In this document: positions 1-7,761 of the stretch, piece by piece | Layout of the letters: each line of letters opens with the position of its first letter | Numbering within the stretch: the first letter of the stretch is position 1 | Position numbers and translations under genes: made by a program | Notes under the pieces: model-generated | What the model was told of the DNA's origin: nothing | Database searches by the model: none | Seen by the model: only the letters and a program-made list of their open reading frames with translations | NCBI RefSeq assembly: GCF_030291075.1 | Contig: NZ_CP127407.1 | Location: forward strand, 556,001 to 620,000 | Direction: 5' to 3' | From: Stenotrophomonas sp. 57 | GTDB lineage: Bacteria > Pseudomonadota > Gammaproteobacteria > Xanthomonadales > Xanthomonadaceae | DNA: 64,000 bases

Positions 1-1
1 C

Positions 2-2152
2 GATGCCGTGGCCGGCGTGGTCAACATCATCACCCGGCAGAACTTCGAAGGCGCCGAAGTCGGCGGCAGCTTCGGCGGTGCCGACCAGGGCGGCCTGCAC
101 GAGCAGAACCTGAAGTTCGTCGGCGGCCTGGGTGATCTCGACACCGACGGCTACAACATCCTCTTCAGCCTGCAGGGCTACAACCGCGAGCGCCTGGACC
201 AGGACGAACGCAACCTGACCAGGAGCGGCATTTACACCGACCAGCCGGGCGGCCGCTGGAACGGCTGGTCGGCCAAGGGCGCGCGCTATCTGGTCAACGG
301 CGTGTCGGTGCCGATGCTCGATGCCAACGGCAACTGCCCGGCCGGAACCACCCGGGTTGCCAGCGCGCCGATCGACGGCCTGAGCGGTGACACCTGCGGC
401 TTCAACCAGGCGCCGTTCACCACGCTGATCCCGTCGACCAGACGCTACCAGGCCTACGCCAACGGTACGTTCCGGCTGAATGACAGCGTTGAGGCCTTCG
501 GCGAAGTGCTGTACAGCCAGATCAAGAGCGCCGCGTGGTTCGGCAGCAGCCCGTTCTTCACCCTGGAGAGCGGCCGCTTCGCACTGAACGCGAACAGCGG
601 CCTGGCCGAGCCGGTGTCGTCGCTGCTGCCGGCCAGCAATCCGTACAACCCGTACGGCCGTGCGATCCCGATCGAGTACACGTTCTTCGACCTCGGCGGC
701 ACGATCAAGACCAACCGCTCCACCGCCTATCGCGGTGTGTTCGGCCTGCGTGGCACCACCGCGTCGTGGGACTGGGAAGTGGCCGCGTTCGGTGCACGCA
801 GCAGCGAGCGTGAGAACGTCTCCGGTGGTTTCGCCAATCGCTGGGCACTGGCCGATGCGCTGGCATCGGGCAGCTACAACCTGCTGGATCCGGCGGCGAC
901 GCCGCAGTCGGTGCGCGACGCAATCAACATCGCCACCCTGCGTCCGGCCGAATCCAAGCTGCAGGGCATCGACGCCAAGGTCTCCGGCAGCCTGGGCCAC
1001 ACCTGGGCGGGCGAGATCGGCTTCGCTGCGGGTGCCGAGTGGCGCCGGGAGAAGCTCGATTCCAACAACCCGTGGCAGATCGATGCCGGCCTGCAGGTGC
1101 GCCCGGCGATCGCCGAAGTGCACGGCAAGCGCCAGGTCAGTGCGGCCTACGCCGAAGTGAACGTGCCGCTGGCCTCGACGCTGGAGCTGTCCGCCGCCGC
1201 GCGTGCCGACCACTACGACGATTTCGGCGATGCCTTCTCGCCGAAGATCGGCCTGCGCTGGCAGCCGCTGGACTTCCTGCTGGTGCGTGCGTCGGCCTCG
1301 AAGGGCTTCCGTGCACCGTCGCTGTCGGAGAACTCCAACAGCACCAGCATCGCCTACGGCAGCGTGGTCGACCCGCGTGATCCGGACGTGCCGGGCTCGC
1401 GCCAGAACCCGACCTTCTTCACCGTCGGCAACAACGAACTGAAGCCCGAGCGCACCAGGAGCGTGAACTTCGGCGTGGTGCTGTCGCCGTGGGCCAACAC
1501 CAACCTGAGCGTGGACTACTACCGCATCCAGCTGGACAACCTGGTGGGCACCAACAACACCCAGACCCTGGTCAACGACAACGTGGCCGGCGCGGTGCAG
1601 CGCGATGAGCGCGGCAAGCTGCAGGCGGTCTACAACCGCTACCAGAACCTGAGTGAACTGAAGACCTCGGGCATCGATGTCGAACTGCGCCAGCGCATCC
1701 CGACCACTGCGCTCGGTGACTTCACCCTGTCTTCGGCCTACACCCACGTGCGCGATTACCGTCGCCCGACCGTGGTCGGCGGCCCGCTGGTGGACTACGC
1801 CGGCAGCAACCTCGGCCCGACCCTGCCCAAGGACAAGGCCACCACCACGCTGGACTGGAAGCATGGCGACTTCAACGCGGCGGTGACCTGGTACTACACC
1901 AGCGGCTACCGCCAGGAAGCGAGCACCGCGGCCAAGGCCGTGCAGACGCGCGTCGGCAGCTACAGCCAGTACGACCTGTACCTGGCCTACACCGGCATCG
2001 ACAAGCTGACCGTCTACGCCAAGGTGCAGAACCTGGCCGACAAGACGCCGCCGTACGACGCCTCGTTCCCGGGCATCCGCGCGCCGTACGACTTCAGCCA
2101 GTACGACCTGCGCGGCCGCTACTTCACGCTCGGCTTCGATTACCGCTTCTGA
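2..2152 (+). CDS. TonB-dependent outer-membrane receptor (5' truncated by window edge)
   Basis: The reading frame is open from the first bases, so the signal peptide, TonB box and start of the plug lie outside the window. The first visible residues, DAVAGVVNIITR, are the typical end of a TonB plug domain. About 700 residues of beta-barrel follow, with Tyr/Phe-rich alternating strands, the 'KGFRAPSLSE' barrel motif near the middle, and a C-terminal LGFDYRF ending in Phe, the outer-membrane sorting signal. Such receptors import siderophores, vitamins, sugars or peptides using TonB energy. The substrate cannot be read from this part. The next gene encodes a secreted carboxypeptidase, so a peptide-related ligand is possible but is only an inference from position. 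Confidence 0.9.
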   Translation, partial: DAVAGVVNIITRQNFEGAEVGGSFGGADQGGLHEQNLKFVGGLGDLDTDGYNILFSLQGYNRERLDQDERNLTRSGIYTDQPGGRWNGWSAKGARYLVNGVSVPMLDANGNCPAGTTRVASAPIDGLSGDTCGFNQAPFTTLIPSTRRYQAYANGTFRLNDSVEAFGEVLYSQIKSAAWFGSSPFFTLESGRFALNANSGLAEPVSSLLPASNPYNPYGRAIPIEYTFFDLGGTIKTNRSTAYRGVFGLRGTTASWDWEVAAFGARSSERENVSGGFANRWALADALASGSYNLLDPAATPQSVRDAINIATLRPAESKLQGIDAKVSGSLGHTWAGEIGFAAGAEWRREKLDSNNPWQIDAGLQVRPAIAEVHGKRQVSAAYAEVNVPLASTLELSAAARADHYDDFGDAFSPKIGLRWQPLDFLLVRASASKGFRAPSLSENSNSTSIAYGSVVDPRDPDVPGSRQNPTFFTVGNNELKPERTRSVNFGVVLSPWANTNLSVDYYRIQLDNLVGTNNTQTLVNDNVAGAVQRDERGKLQAVYNRYQNLSELKTSGIDVELRQRIPTTALGDFTLSSAYTHVRDYRRPTVVGGPLVDYAGSNLGPTLPKDKATTTLDWKHGDFNAAVTWYYTSGYRQEASTAAKAVQTRVGSYSQYDLYLAYTGIDKLTVYAKVQNLADKTPPYDASFPGIRAPYDFSQYDLRGRYFTLGFDYRF

Positions 2153-2161
2153 TCCATCCGC

Positions 2162-2191
2162 CGCGGCCGGTCTCTTCAGGGAGCCGGCCGC
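2162..2191. terminator. Weak inverted repeat after TonB receptor
   Basis: GCGGCCGG (2163-2170) pairs with CCGGCCGC (2184-2191) across a 13-nt loop, just after the receptor stop codon. No T-run follows, so it may be a weak terminator or only an mRNA-stabilising hairpin. Confidence 0.3.
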
Positions 2192-2225
2192 GCGACCGTC
2201 TGCCGTTGTTTCCTGGGGAGTCACC

Positions 2226-4820
2226 GTGTCCTTGCATCGTCGTGCCGTTCTACCGTTGCTGATCGCCGCCGCCACCGCACTGTCCTTGCCATTGCCGGCG
2301 CAGGCACAGAGCGCCTACTTCTTCCCGCAGGTCACCGAGGCAGCGGCATTTGATGCGGCCATTCCCACGCCGGAGCAGTTCCTCGGCTATCCGATCGGCA
2401 GCCGCTACACCCGGCACGACCAGCTGGTGGCGTACTTCCAGGAACTGGCCCGCCGCTCGGACAAGATCAGCGTGCGCCAGATCGGCCGCAGCTATGAAGG
2501 CCGCCCGCTGCTGATCGCCACGGTCACCGCAGCAGGTAACCACGCACGACTGGAACAGATCCGCCAGCAGCACGCGACCCTGGTCGATCCGGCGCAGCCA
2601 CGCATCGCCGCCGGCGACAGCCCGGTGGTGGTGTGGCTGGGCTACAGCGTACATGGCAATGAAACCTCCAGTGCCGAAGCCGCGATGCTGACCGCTTACT
2701 ACCTGGTGGCCAACCGCAGCGCTGAAACCCAGCGATGGCTGCAGCAGGCGGTGGTGCTGTTCGACCCCGCGCAGAACCCGGATGGCCGCGATCGCGCTGC
2801 CAACTGGCACAACGCCTGGGCCTCCGATCCGGCCTCGGCCGACCCGGCCGACAAGGAACACGTCGAGCCGTTCCCGCAGGGCCGCACCAACCACTACTTC
2901 ACCGACCTCAACCGCGACTGGCTGGCCCTGACCCAGCAGGACTCCCGGCCGAAGGTGGAGGTGTTCCACCAGTGGTACCCGAACGTGCAGATCGACTTCC
3001 ACGAAATGGGCAAGGACAGCACCTATTACTTCGAGCCCTCGCCGAAGAGCATGCACAGCCCGCTGATCCCGGCGGCGTCGTACGAATTCAACAAGACGCT
3101 GGCCAAGTATCACGCGCAGGCGCTGGATGCGCTGGGGTCGCTGTACTACACCGGCGAGAACTTCGACAACTTCTCGCCGGTGTACGGCTCGACCTATCCT
3201 GATTTCCACGGCGCAGTCGGCGTGACCGTCGAGCAGGCCAGTTCGCGCGGCCGTGTGCAGGAGTCGGTGAATGGCCTGCTGACGTTCCCGTTCACCATCC
3301 GCAACCAGGTCGCGACCGGCCTGGGCACGGTGCGAGGCGCGGTGGCCGAGCGCAACGGCCTGTTCGACCTGCAGAAGCAGTTCTTCCAGAGCGCACTGAA
3401 GCAGGCCGCGCAGCAGCCGGTGAAGAGCTTCGTGTTTGGTGATGCGCATGACCCGGCGTTGACCCGCCGCCTGCTTGAGTTGTTGCTGTTGCATCGCATC
3501 GAGGTGCGCGCGCTGGATCGCGCGGTGACCGTGGATGGCCAGCACTTCGCACCGGGCAGTGCCTACGTGGTACCGGTGCAGCAGGCGCAGTTCCGCCTGG
3601 TGCATTCGATCTTCGCAGAGACGCCGCCGGTCAAGGGTGATGTGTTCTACGGCAGTACCAGCTACGCGATTGCACCGGCGTATGGCGTGGCGTTCGCGGG
3701 CAGCCGCAGCCGCGTTGATGGCGGTGCGCGCGTGACCACGCTGCCTGCGGAACAGGGGGCGGTCGTTGGCGGGCAGGCCGGATTCGCCTATGCCATCGAC
3801 TGGCGCGACTACAACGCCGGGCGCGCGTTGGCCGCGCTGCAGGGCAAGGGCGTGAATGCGCGCGTGGCATTCCAGCCGTTCACCACCGCGACCGCGCAGG
3901 GCGACATCAGCTTCGCCGCCGGCAGCCTGGTCATTCCGGTCGCCGGTCAGTCGCTGCAGGATGCGACGCTGCTTGAGGCAGTGACGTCCGCCGCGCGCGA
4001 GGCGGGCGTACAGGTACATGCGCTGTCCAGCGGCCGCAGCCGCGAAGGCATCGACCTCGGCAGTGACGGCGTCAAGGCGCTGCGCAAGCCTGCGGTGGCA
4101 CTGGTGATGGGCGAGGGCGTGGCGGCCACCGAGATCGGCTCGGCCTGGTTCCTGCTCGACCAGCAGTTGCGGCTGCCGGCCAGCAAGCTGGATCCCCAGC
4201 AGTTGGGAAAAGTGTCGCTGGACCGGTACACCACGATTGTGTTGTCCGGCGGTACCTATACCGGCGTCGATGCCACGGCAGTGGCTGCGCTGAAGCGCTG
4301 GGTGCAGGCCGGTGGCTCGCTGGTGACCTACGGCAGCGCATCGAAGTGGGCGATCGAACAGAAGCTGGCCGACGGCGAGAAGCTCGGCAAGGAAGAGGAT
4401 GCCGCTGACGAAAGCCGCCGCGCGTTCGGTGACCAGCGTGACATCGCCGCGATCGAGCGGGTCAGCGGCAACATCCTCAGTGCCGACGTGGACACCAGCC
4501 ATCCGTTGGCGTTCGGCGTGCCGCGCCGGCAGCTGGCGATCAACAAGGAGAACACGGTGACGCTGCGGCCGAGCGCGAATCCCTTCTCGACGGTGGTACG
4601 CATCGACACGCCGCCGCGGGTGAACGGTTACCTGTCCGAGCGCAACCGCGCGCGGGTGGGGGGCAGCGCGTGGCTGCTGGTGTCGGCGCAGGGGCAGGGC
4701 AACGTAGTGCTGTTCGCCGATGACCCGGCGCACCGCAAGTACTGGCACGGAACGGATCGACTGCTGATCAATGCGGTCTTCTTCGGGAATCTGGTGAATC
4801 CGGCGAAAGCGCGGGGTTGA
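2226..4820 (+). CDS. Secreted M14-family zinc carboxypeptidase
   Basis: An 864-residue exported metallopeptidase. A GTG start preceded by GGGGAG (about 6 nt) gives a signal peptide, LLIAAATALSLPLPAQAQ, with cleavage near residue 28. The catalytic region follows: the zinc-binding H-x-x-E is HGNE (H143, E146), with NPDGR, DLNRDW and DFHEMGK downstream as expected for the M14 family. The last ~450 residues form a C-terminal extension whose function I cannot name. The protein should act in the periplasm or outside the cell, trimming peptides from their C-termini. It is separated from the upstream TonB receptor by 73 nt on the same strand and may be co-transcribed with it. A 923-codon open frame on the opposite strand is a high-GC artefact. 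Confidence 0.88.
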   Translation: MSLHRRAVLPLLIAAATALSLPLPAQAQSAYFFPQVTEAAAFDAAIPTPEQFLGYPIGSRYTRHDQLVAYFQELARRSDKISVRQIGRSYEGRPLLIATVTAAGNHARLEQIRQQHATLVDPAQPRIAAGDSPVVVWLGYSVHGNETSSAEAAMLTAYYLVANRSAETQRWLQQAVVLFDPAQNPDGRDRAANWHNAWASDPASADPADKEHVEPFPQGRTNHYFTDLNRDWLALTQQDSRPKVEVFHQWYPNVQIDFHEMGKDSTYYFEPSPKSMHSPLIPAASYEFNKTLAKYHAQALDALGSLYYTGENFDNFSPVYGSTYPDFHGAVGVTVEQASSRGRVQESVNGLLTFPFTIRNQVATGLGTVRGAVAERNGLFDLQKQFFQSALKQAAQQPVKSFVFGDAHDPALTRRLLELLLLHRIEVRALDRAVTVDGQHFAPGSAYVVPVQQAQFRLVHSIFAETPPVKGDVFYGSTSYAIAPAYGVAFAGSRSRVDGGARVTTLPAEQGAVVGGQAGFAYAIDWRDYNAGRALAALQGKGVNARVAFQPFTTATAQGDISFAAGSLVIPVAGQSLQDATLLEAVTSAAREAGVQVHALSSGRSREGIDLGSDGVKALRKPAVALVMGEGVAATEIGSAWFLLDQQLRLPASKLDPQQLGKVSLDRYTTIVLSGGTYTGVDATAVAALKRWVQAGGSLVTYGSASKWAIEQKLADGEKLGKEEDAADESRRAFGDQRDIAAIERVSGNILSADVDTSHPLAFGVPRRQLAINKENTVTLRPSANPFSTVVRIDTPPRVNGYLSERNRARVGGSAWLLVSAQGQGNVVLFADDPAHRKYWHGTDRLLINAVFFGNLVNPAKARG

Positions 4821-4849
4821 GGCTTTACGCGCCTTGATTGATGCGTGTG

Positions 4850-4955
4850 GGGGAGGCCGGGCGGGCTGCGCAGGACACGCTGTAAATACGTCCATGTAAG
4901 CTCGATCGGCGCATCCATGCGCCTCACGGTCCTGCGCAGCCCGCCCGGCCTCCCC
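4850..4955 (+). repeat. Long palindrome, copy 1 (27-bp perfect stem, conserved core)
   Basis: Positions 4850-4876 are the exact reverse complement of 4929-4955. The 52-nt centre starts ACGCTGTAAATACGTCC and carries its own small hairpin, GGCGCAT/ATGCGCC. The same centre recurs in the copies at 5131, 7474, 60944 and 61184, while the outer stem sequence differs in each. No open frame of interest lies inside. Confidence 0.85.
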
Positions 4956-5041
4956 TCGACAGTTTCCTGCGGGCGCGGACGCATCGAACCCCAAGGCGGG
5001 AGCAAAAGCAAAAGCGGGCACTGCGGCTTCGGCTTCTGACT

Positions 5042-5077
5042 TTGAATTTGAATTTGAATTTGAATTGGAATTTGATC
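5042..5077 (+). repeat. Hexanucleotide tandem repeat (TTGAAT)n
   Basis: Four perfect TTGAAT units are followed by two degenerate ones (TTGGAA/TTTGAT-like). The AT-rich tract is conspicuous in GC-rich DNA and lies between two long palindromes. A GCAAAA-type repeat lies just upstream (about 5000-5016). Confidence 0.8.
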
Positions 5078-5130
5078 TTTCTTCTCCCGGCTACCCGGCG
5101 GGAGAAGAAGGCGCAGGCAATGCTTGACGT

Positions 5131-5233
5131 GGATGGGCATGGGGGCAGCGCAGAACCGTTGGCGCCATGGATGGCGCCATCGAGCTACATGGACGTATTT
5201 ACAGCGTGTTCTGCGCTGCCCCCATGCCCATCC
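5131..5233 (-). repeat. Long palindrome, copy 2 (26-bp perfect stem, inverted core)
   Basis: Positions 5131-5156 pair perfectly with 5208-5233. The 51-nt loop contains GGCGCCATGGATGGCGCC and, read on the minus strand, the same ACGCTGTAAATACGTCC core as copy 1. Copies 1 and 2 are therefore inverted relative to each other around the hexamer tract. Confidence 0.85.
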
Positions 5234-5279
5234 GCCCTCGATACTGCCACCGCGTGCTTTATCACCCGGTAGCCAGCAA

Positions 5280-5308
5280 CAAAAAAGGACGGCGCGTCAG
5301 CGCCGTCC
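5280..5308 (-). terminator. Rho-independent terminator of rhlE
   Basis: The stem GGACGGCG/CGCCGTCC (5287-5294 with 5301-5308) is followed, on the minus strand, by a run of six T (the A-run at 5281-5286). It lies about 50 nt after the rhlE stop codon. Confidence 0.8.
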
Positions 5309-5355
5309 CTCGATAGCCCCCGCGCAGCGGGAGGCACCCTCGATGTCAGCTGGGA

Positions 5356-6768
5356 TCAGCCAGCGCGACCACCGCCGCCACCCTGGCCACGACCACGGCC
5401 GCCACCATTGCCACCACCGCCACGGCGCTGGCCCTGGCCGGCACCTGCACGCTGCTGGCCATTGCCACCGCCCTCGCGACGGCCACCACCGGCCTTCTTC
5501 GGGCCCGCGTGCGCATGGCGCGGCGCATCACCGTGCGGACGGCGTGCATGGCTCTTGCGCGGTGCGCGCTCGCCGGTATCGTGCTCGGCCTTGCCCGGCG
5601 CACTGTTGCCCCAGCGGATCGGCACCTGCAGCTCGAAGCCCGGCACATCGCGGATGTCCATGTCACGGCCCAGCAGGCGCACGATCGCGCGCAGCAGCTT
5701 CACTTCGTCCTGCGCGACCAGCGAGATCGCCTGGCCGGTGGCACCGTTGCGGCCGGTACGGCCGATGCGGTGCACGTAGTCCTCGGCCACCATCGGCAGA
5801 TCGAAGTTGATCACCTTCGGCAGCTCGTTGATGTCGATACCACGCGCGGCGATATCGGTGGCCACCAGCACGGTCACGCGGCCGGCCTTGAAGTCGCCCA
5901 GCGCACGCAGACGCTGGCCCTGGCTTTTGTTGCCATGGATCGCCGCGGTCTTGATGCCCGACTTTTCCAGGAACGCGGCCAGCTTGTCGCTGCCGTGCTT
6001 GGTGCGCGCGAACACCAGCGTCTGCTCGCGGCTGTCCTGCGCCAGCAGGTGCAGCAGCAGGTCACGCTTGCGGCCGGCATCGACCGGGTGCACGCGGTGG
6101 GTGATGGTTTCGGCCACGGTGTTCTTCGGCGTCACCTGGATCTGTTCCGGGTTGCGCATGAACTCCAGCGCCAGCTGGCGGATGTTGTCCTCGAAGGTGG
6201 CCGAGAACAGCAGGGTCTGGCGGTTCTGCTTCGGCAGCTTGGCCAGGATGCGCTTGATCGACGGCAGGAAGCCCATGTCGAGCATGCGGTCGGCTTCGTC
6301 CAGCACCAGCAGTTCAATGCCGGACAGGTCGATGCTGCGACGCTCCAGGTGGTCGATCAGGCGGCCCGGGCAGGCCACCAGCAGGTCCACGCCACGGCGC
6401 AGGATGTCCAGCTGGTTGCCCATGCCGACGCCGCCGTAGATGCAGGCGCTGGGGATGCGCAGGTACTTGCTGTAGCCACGCAGGCTGTCATGCACCTGGG
6501 TGGCCAGTTCGCGGGTCGGGGCCAGGATCAGTGCGCGCGGCTTGCGGGGGCCGCTGCGCACTTCCTGCGAGGCGGTGCCCAGGTGCTGCAGCAGCGGCAG
6601 GCCGAAGGCAGCGGTCTTGCCGGTACCGGTCTGTGCACCGGCCAGCAGGTCGCGACCGGCCAGCGCCAGCGGGATCGCCTGCTGCTGGATCGGGGTCGGG
6701 TTTTCGTAGCCCTGCTCGGCAAGCGCACGCAGCAGGAAGGGCGCCAGGCCCAGCGATTCAAAAGACAT
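5356..6768 (-). CDS. rhlE: DEAD-box ATP-dependent RNA helicase, RhlE type
   Basis: A 470-residue cytoplasmic RNA helicase for RNA remodelling, ribosome assembly or RNA decay. The order of motifs is canonical: Q-motif region 'F..LGL...LL' with PTPIQ, Walker A AQTGTGKT (45-52), PTRELATQ, DEAD, SATF, ARGIDI and HRIGRTGR. The N-terminus MSFESLGLAPFLLRAL is RhlE-like. The C-terminal tail is a basic Gly/Arg-rich low-complexity segment ending GGGRGRGQGGGGGRAG, expected to bind RNA non-specifically. A perfect 16-bp palindrome lies 28 bp upstream of the start codon in the leader, and a rho-independent terminator follows the stop. The gene stands alone between two repeat-filled intergenic regions. Confidence 0.93.
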   Translation of the reverse strand: MSFESLGLAPFLLRALAEQGYENPTPIQQQAIPLALAGRDLLAGAQTGTGKTAAFGLPLLQHLGTASQEVRSGPRKPRALILAPTRELATQVHDSLRGYSKYLRIPSACIYGGVGMGNQLDILRRGVDLLVACPGRLIDHLERRSIDLSGIELLVLDEADRMLDMGFLPSIKRILAKLPKQNRQTLLFSATFEDNIRQLALEFMRNPEQIQVTPKNTVAETITHRVHPVDAGRKRDLLLHLLAQDSREQTLVFARTKHGSDKLAAFLEKSGIKTAAIHGNKSQGQRLRALGDFKAGRVTVLVATDIAARGIDINELPKVINFDLPMVAEDYVHRIGRTGRNGATGQAISLVAQDEVKLLRAIVRLLGRDMDIRDVPGFELQVPIRWGNSAPGKAEHDTGERAPRKSHARRPHGDAPRHAHAGPKKAGGGRREGGGNGQQRAGAGQGQRRGGGGNGGGRGRGQGGGGGRAG

Positions 6769-6795
6769 TGAGTTTGCTCCAAGTACAAGAAACGC

Positions 6796-6811
6796 CTGTC
6801 CGATCGGACAG
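6796..6811. promoter_or_regulatory. 16-bp perfect palindrome in the rhlE leader
   Basis: CTGTCCGATCGGACAG is self-complementary and lies 28 bp upstream of the rhlE start codon. It could be an operator or a short RNA hairpin controlling translation. No known regulator is assigned. Confidence 0.4.
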
Positions 6812-7138
6812 ACGGGGGCAGATCAAACTGATCGGCTGACTCGGAGCGTTCCCGTGAACCGCGCTGCGAGAAGTTGGGTGCAGCCGGCACGGAGCGCAGG
6901 CTGGAATGCGTGACGAACGGCGTCGGAGTGGGGGCGGGCGAAGTGGGCGGACCCAGGTCGCCGGCGATCCCGGAGGGAAACGGACGGCCGCTGCAGACCC
7001 GCCTAGTCTAACCGATGGCTGAGACCTCGCGCAAAAAGCCCCGTTCAGGTAGGGGGGCTCTCCGCAGGGCTGCGCCCTGCACCCGCAGAGGCCAAAGCGA
7101 CGTCAACGTCAACGTCAAAAGCGGGCTTCCTGAGGGAG

Positions 7139-7320
7139 GGCGGGGTGGGTCCGGTGGCGGGAGACGCCGTAAACCCCGCTCCGCGGTCCGGCCCAGCCGC
7201 TGGCGGCTGTGCGTTCGGGCGCTTGCGAAGCAGTGCTTCGCAAGCAAAGCGCCCTCACCCCTGGGGGCTTGGCCGCGGCATCCATGCCGCGGACACTCCC
7301 GCCACCGGACCCACCCCGCC
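7139..7320 (+). repeat. Long palindrome, copy 3 (25-bp perfect stem, expanded loop)
   Basis: Positions 7139-7163 pair perfectly with 7296-7320 across a 132-nt loop. The loop keeps ACGCCGTAAA and GGCATCCATGCC-type parts of the conserved core but has extra sequence between them, including the hairpin CTTGCGAAGCAGTGCTTCG. Confidence 0.75.
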
Positions 7321-7356
7321 TTCGACTGTTTCCTGCGAGCCGTTGGGAATGCTGAT

Positions 7357-7397
7357 GGGGTCAGATCCGTTTTCCATTGGAAAACGGATCTGACCCC
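7357..7397. repeat. 19-bp-arm palindrome GGGGTCAGATCC type
   Basis: The arm at 7357-7375 pairs perfectly with 7379-7397 around a 3-nt loop (ATT). Both arms are identical to those of the copy at 61068-61108, where only the loop differs (GGA). Confidence 0.85.
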
Positions 7398-7425
7398 GGA
7401 ACTTCACTCGATATCTGACAGATTT

Positions 7426-7449
7426 CATCCACGCGTGGCGTGGATCTAC
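7426..7449 (-). repeat. GTAG-type REP hairpin
   Basis: On the minus strand it reads GTAG followed by the imperfect palindrome ATCCACGCCACGCGTGGAT. This matches the known S. maltophilia GTAG REP family. Confidence 0.75.
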
Positions 7450-7473
7450 CGACCGTCACCGGGAAACTGTCAA

Positions 7474-7579
7474 GGGTGGGGCGGTGTGGGCGGGCAGGAC
7501 CGTTGGCGCCATGGATGGCGCCATCGAGCCCCCAGGGATGGGTTTACGGCGTGTCCTGCCCGCCCACACCGCCCCACCC
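7474..7579 (-). repeat. Long palindrome, copy 4 (27-bp perfect stem)
   Basis: Positions 7474-7500 pair perfectly with 7553-7579. The 52-nt loop contains GGCGCCATGGATGGCGCC, as in copy 2, and on the minus strand begins ACGCCGTAAACC. Confidence 0.85.
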
Positions 7580-7761
7580 AACTCACGGAAAACCAGAGCC
7601 GCTTTGGCATTTGACGTTGCCTTGGCTTGAAGCAGGTGCAGGGCGCAGCCCTGCCGAACCCCCACTACGGTAGGGTGGGCCGATGCCGCGCTGCAGCTTG
7701 GCGTCGCCGCATATTTGATTACACTTGAAACTTGTTTGCCCACGACTCCGGACACCCACCC

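Larger units (their letters stand above)
7064..7654. repeat. Composite repeat element, copy A, bounded by inverted repeats
   Basis: A 20-bp sequence, itself palindromic (GCAGGGCTGCGCCCTGCACC, 7064-7083), is repeated in reverse complement at 7635-7654. In order, the interior holds a GTCAAC-type short repeat, a 25-bp-stem palindrome with an enlarged loop (7139-7320), the motif CGACTGTTTCCTGCGAG, a 19-bp-arm palindrome (7357-7397), a GTAG-type REP hairpin (7426-7449), the motif GGGAAACTGTCAAGG, a 27-bp-stem palindrome (7474-7579) and CCAGAGCCGCTTTGGCATT. The same order recurs at 60861-61364. It fills most of the 993-nt gap between rhlE and the FAH-family gene. No convincing gene was seen in the gap. 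Confidence 0.7.

Noticed and set aside
2250..5021. A 923-codon open frame antisense to the M14 peptidase gene
   Set aside because: The sense frame has a signal peptide and catalytic motifs. The antisense frame has none and is a normal by-product of high GC content.
5042..5077. Hexamer tract as a possible CRISPR array
   Set aside because: The units are adjacent without spacers, six bases long, and there are no cas genes in the window.
5509..6771. A 420-codon open frame opposite rhlE
   Set aside because: rhlE has all helicase motifs and a terminator on the other strand. The frame has no recognisable domain.
7015..7614. Open frames across the rhlE-FAH intergenic region
   Set aside because: They run through palindromes and REP hairpins, with Arg/Pro-rich translation and no ribosome-binding site.
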